Part shown: piece by piece, positions 50,705 through 53,068 of the stretch
How the letters are laid out: each line of letters starts with the position of its first letter
Position numbering within the stretch: the stretch's first letter is position 1
DNA from: Nitrospira sp.
GTDB lineage: Bacteria; Nitrospirota; Nitrospiria; Nitrospirales; Nitrospiraceae
Assembly (NCBI GenBank): GCA_015903945.1
Contig: JABMDL010000026.1
Location: 1 to 53,068, forward strand
Reading direction: 5' to 3'
Length of the DNA stretch: 53,068 bases
The notes under the pieces: generated by a model
Told to the model about the DNA's origin: nothing
Databases searched by the model: none
Seen by the model: only the letters and a program-made list of their open reading frames with translations
Made by a program: the position numbers and the translations under genes

Positions 50705-52009
50705 TCACCCTCTTGCCACCGGCTCCGGCATCACGAGGTTCGCCGCTTCCGCCTCCCGGATCAGCGCGACGTATTCCTCCCGCCAATACTTCAGGGTACC
50801 CTGAATCGGTGCCACTTCTGCGTCCCCGAACGCGCAGACCGTGCGGCCGGCGATGTTTTTGCACAGATCCGACAAGGTTTCAAGGTCTTCCATCCGCCCT
50901 CGTTTGGCGATGATTCTCCGCATCGTCTGGACGAGCCACGAGCTGCCTTCCCGGCACGGACTGCATTTGCCACAGGACTCGTGATAGAAAAATTCCATCA
51001 GCCGGAGCGCCGCCCAGACCATGCTGGTCCCTTCCTCCATCACTGTGACACCGCCTGAGCCCAGCATCGATCCCGCTGCCGCCACGGACTCGAAGTCCAG
51101 TTTCACATCGAGGTGCGCCGGTGTCAGAAACGGCGCCGAGGCTCCGCCGGGAATGAATGCCTTGATCGGTTTGTCCGAGCGCATTCCACCGGCGTGTTCG
51201 TAGACTAATTCTCGGAAGGTCACGCCCATCGGAACTTCATAGTTGCCGGGGCGCTTCACATGGCCGCTCACACAGAACACTCTGGTGCCGGTACTCTTGG
51301 GCGGCGAGCCAATCGACGCAAACCACTCGGCCCCTCGCGTGAGAATATGCGGCAGGTTAGCCAGCGTTTCGACGTTGTTCACCACGGTCGGCTTGTTGTA
51401 CAGGCCGTGCGTGGCTGGAAACGGCGGCTTGATGCGGGGGAGGCCGCGTTTACCTTCGAGCGATTCCAGGAGCGCGGTCTCTTCGCCGCAGATGTAGGCA
51501 CCCGCCCCCCGATGAACCCACACCTCTACATTGATACCCGTGCCGAGAATGTCCTTGCCGATATAGCCGGCGGTCCGCGCCTCATCGATCGCCCGTTCCA
51601 GAATCTTCGAACAGAGCACCAGCTCGCCGCGGATATAGATATAGGCGGATTCCGCGCCGATCGCGTAACAGGTGAGGACGATGCCCTCCAGCATCTGATG
51701 CGGGTCACGCTCCATCAGCTGGCGGTCTTTAAACGTCCCGGGCTCGCTCTCGTCGGCGTTGCAGCAGAGATAGCGGGGACCGTGATAATCCTTGGGGAGG
51801 AACCCCCACTTCACACCGGTCGGAAATCCAGCCCCGCCCCGGCCCCGCAATCCTGATTTTCGGACAGTGGCGGTGACATCCGCCGGAGCAGTCCTCCCCA
51901 CTGTGGCCCGCAGAGCTTGATAGCCACCGGTTTTTTCATAGTCGGCCAGTGACCCGGTGTATCCGGGCTGCATCATGTTTTTCAATAGGATGAGTTCGTG
52001 CTGGGACAT
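50705..52009 (-). CDS. nuoF: NADH-quinone oxidoreductase subunit F
   Basis: NuoF binds NADH and FMN and carries one 4Fe-4S cluster. The 434-residue protein has the FMN/NADH site GLRGRGGAGFPTGVKWGFLP, NADESEPGTFKDRQLMERDP, GAGAYICGEETALLESLEGK and the cluster motif ESCGKCSPCREGSSW with a later Cys in GRTVCAFGD. Length and start are typical. Repeats flank it on both sides in the operon. Confidence 0.97.
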   Translation of the reverse strand: MSQHELILLKNMMQPGYTGSLADYEKTGGYQALRATVGRTAPADVTATVRKSGLRGRGGAGFPTGVKWGFLPKDYHGPRYLCCNADESEPGTFKDRQLMERDPHQMLEGIVLTCYAIGAESAYIYIRGELVLCSKILERAIDEARTAGYIGKDILGTGINVEVWVHRGAGAYICGEETALLESLEGKRGLPRIKPPFPATHGLYNKPTVVNNVETLANLPHILTRGAEWFASIGSPPKSTGTRVFCVSGHVKRPGNYEVPMGVTFRELVYEHAGGMRSDKPIKAFIPGGASAPFLTPAHLDVKLDFESVAAAGSMLGSGGVTVMEEGTSMVWAALRLMEFFYHESCGKCSPCREGSSWLVQTMRRIIAKRGRMEDLETLSDLCKNIAGRTVCAFGDAEVAPIQGTLKYWREEYVALIREAEAANLVMPEPVARG

Positions 52010-52013
52010 CGTT

Positions 52014-52097
52014 AATCTCGTGCAGCGTCGTTCGTGAAGCGTGAAGCGTCAGACCCTCCGGATTTCCTGCCTGCGAACGACGAGATACGCATCACGC
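52014..52097. repeat. Interspersed repeat, copy 7, in nuoE-nuoF gap
   Basis: 'cgtcgttcgtgaagcgtgaa' then gcgtc near nuoF, and 'gcgaacgacgagatacg' near nuoE, with about 25 bases between them. The element's edge reaches the stop codon of nuoE (52092-52094), so it touches the coding sequence. Confidence 0.75.
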
Positions 52098-52631
52098 GCC
52101 CTGCTTCTCGGGCGCTGGTTCCGGCCACATAAACGGGCCGCTCTTGAGCGCACTGGTTCCCGTCGAGCGAAGATCGTATAGAATGCGGTCCAGTTTGTCT
52201 TCGGTCAGACGCTCATAGTAGTCGTCATTGATCTGCATCATGGGGCCGGTCCCGCACGCGGCCAAACATTCCACCAGGCAGAGGCTAAACAGTCCGTCGG
52301 CTGTCGATTCGCCCGGCCCAATTCCCAGCTTTGCCTTGATCCATTCGAGTACGGTATCCGAGCCGACGAGCGCGCACATGAGGGACTTACACACTTGAAT
52401 GTGAAACTTGCCCACCGGCTTGAGATTAAACAGCGTATAAAACGTGATCGTCTCGTACACTTGCGGCGGCGTCAGTCCGAGGAGCTGTGCGATCTCTTTC
52501 ATGGCCGCTTCCGGCACATAGCCGTGGTCCCGCTGCGCCAGATAGAGGAGCGGAATCAACGCCGACCGCTTCACCGGGTAGCGGCTCAATAGTTCGGCTA
52601 TTTCGTCCTTGTGTTGTTCTAAGAACGTCAT
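52092..52631 (-). CDS. nuoE: NADH-quinone oxidoreductase subunit E
   Basis: NuoE carries a thioredoxin-like 2Fe-2S centre (N1a). From ATG 52631 the 179-residue protein has a helical N-terminal part (LLSRYPVKRSALIPLLYLAQ, then RDHGYVPEAAMKEIAQLLGL and VYETITFYTLFNLKPVGKFH) and the cluster ligands VCKSLMC and VECLAACGTGPMM (Cx4C and Cx3C). An upstream in-frame start (52679) lies inside the second repeat family and is unlike the family. A Pro/Lys-rich tail follows the core. Confidence 0.95.
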   Translation of the reverse strand: MTFLEQHKDEIAELLSRYPVKRSALIPLLYLAQRDHGYVPEAAMKEIAQLLGLTPPQVYETITFYTLFNLKPVGKFHIQVCKSLMCALVGSDTVLEWIKAKLGIGPGESTADGLFSLCLVECLAACGTGPMMQINDDYYERLTEDKLDRILYDLRSTGTSALKSGPFMWPEPAPEKQGA

Positions 52632-52648
52632 GGCTCCATAGTCCTGGT

Positions 52649-52718
52649 GCTGACAAGTGCGCATGGGGCAAGCTGACAAGTTGCGGATGTCAGCCTGTCA
52701 GCGCTCTTTCTTGTCAGC
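52649..52718. repeat. Second repeat family, copy B, in nuoD-nuoE gap
   Basis: gctgacaag occurs at 52649-52657 and again at 52672-52680; the inverse cttgtcagc is at 52710-52718, with 'cagcctgtcagc' between. It is like copy A near 50.65 kb and likewise fills an intercistronic gap of the nuo operon. Confidence 0.7.
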
Positions 52719-52728
52719 CGCTCGTGCC

Positions 52729-53068
52729 TCACCGGTCACACTCCCCCATCACGATATCGTAGGTACCGAAGATCGTAATGATGTCCGAAATCAAATAGCC
52801 GCGCGCCATGTGGTCGAACGCGCCCATATGGACAAAGGAGGGCGAGCGGATCTTGAGCCGGTAGGGACGGGGGCTGCCGTCGCTGATGATGAAAAACCCC
52901 AGTTCGCCCTTGGGAGCTTCGGTGGCACAATAGGTCTCGGCCTTCGGGGGCTTAAATCCTTGCGTGAAGATGATGAAATGGTGGATCAAACTCTCCATGT
53001 CGCGCATCACTTGCGGCTTGGGCGGGGGAATATATTGCGGGATATCGGCGATGATCGGTCCCTGCGGC
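52729..53068 (-). CDS. nuoD: NADH-quinone oxidoreductase subunit D (C-terminal part, runs off the window)
   Basis: About 112 codons are visible; the gene's 5' part lies beyond the window edge. The end reads SLIHHFIIFTQGFKPPKAET, YCATEAPKGELGFFIISDGS, then RPYRLKIRSPSFVHMGAFDH and GYLISDIITIFGTYDIVMGE plus CDR, the highly conserved C-terminus of the 49-kDa-type subunit that lines the quinone site. Whether it is a NuoCD fusion or separate NuoD cannot be told. It starts the visible part of the nuo operon. Confidence 0.95.
   Translation of the reverse strand, partial: PQGPIIADIPQYIPPPKPQVMRDMESLIHHFIIFTQGFKPPKAETYCATEAPKGELGFFIISDGSPRPYRLKIRSPSFVHMGAFDHMARGYLISDIITIFGTYDIVMGECDR

Noticed and set aside
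1..53068. CRISPR arrays, transposases, prophage genes
   Set aside because: No regularly spaced direct repeats of CRISPR type and no recombinase, capsid or cas-like protein was recognised.

Overview
The window looks like a chromosomal segment of a Nitrospira-type bacterium (phylum Nitrospirota). This is an inference from the high-GC gene body, the gene content (complex I genes nuoD to nuoN, hemL, fhs, hflKC, protoglobin, M16/M50 peptidases) and a dense family of short 'gagatacg / cgtgaagcg' interspersed repeats that I associate with Nitrospira genomes. No rRNA, tRNA, CRISPR array or transposase gene was recognised.

Layout. (1) 1-1.9 kb: a YbgC-like thioesterase, a single-domain protoglobin, and a DinB-like gene interrupted by an in-frame TAG. 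(2) 1.9-5.5 kb: an accessory patch with an AT-richer methyltransferase, an orphan XRE antitoxin-like regulator, two related small 'MRxEY' proteins, a HicA/HicB pair and an exported thermonuclease. (3) 5.6-7.8 kb: repeats, a small acidic protein, hemL and a Cys/His mini-protein. (4) 8.0-15.6 kb: a forward run containing a four-gene cassette (exported protein, HAD phosphatase, catalytic M16 peptidase, inactive M16 partner) joined by three successive ATGA overlaps, then an HTH/metallo-beta-lactamase fusion, an M50 protease and a porin-like barrel. (5) 15.7-24.4 kb: housekeeping genes: M20 peptidase, cutA, M23 peptidase, fhs, hflK-hflC and a PiT phosphate permease. (6) 24.5-26.7 kb: arsM-arsS arsenic methylation/arsenosugar pair. 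(7) 26.9-34 kb: small stress or accessory genes. Three genes here are broken: a lipoprotein (frameshift), a SnoaL-like protein (nonsense) and a SigJ-like ECF sigma factor (apparent 13-nt deletion). The YCII gene next to the sigma factor is intact. (8) 34.7-40.1 kb: PilZ-like, GNAT, polysaccharide deacetylase, M50-CBS protease, an unusual membrane protein and a BrkB-type protein. (9) 40.1-53.07 kb: the complex I operon on the minus strand, nuoD (cut by the window edge) through nuoN.

How the genes work together. The nuo genes encode the NADH-input module (E, F, G), connecting subunits (D partial, H, I) and proton-pumping arm (J-N) of NADH:quinone oxidoreductase; in nitrite oxidisers such an enzyme may also run in reverse to make NADH. 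fhs supplies one-carbon units and hemL supplies tetrapyrrole precursor. hflKC, the M16 pair, both M50 proteases and the M23 peptidase form an envelope quality-control and processing theme.

The most unusual signals are: the interspersed repeat lying inside the reading frame of the M16 peptidase between its start codon and its signal peptide; two different inverted-repeat families occupying four gaps of the nuo operon; and the cluster of freshly broken genes around the ECF sigma factor. I did not find convincing evidence of an entirely new multi-gene system.
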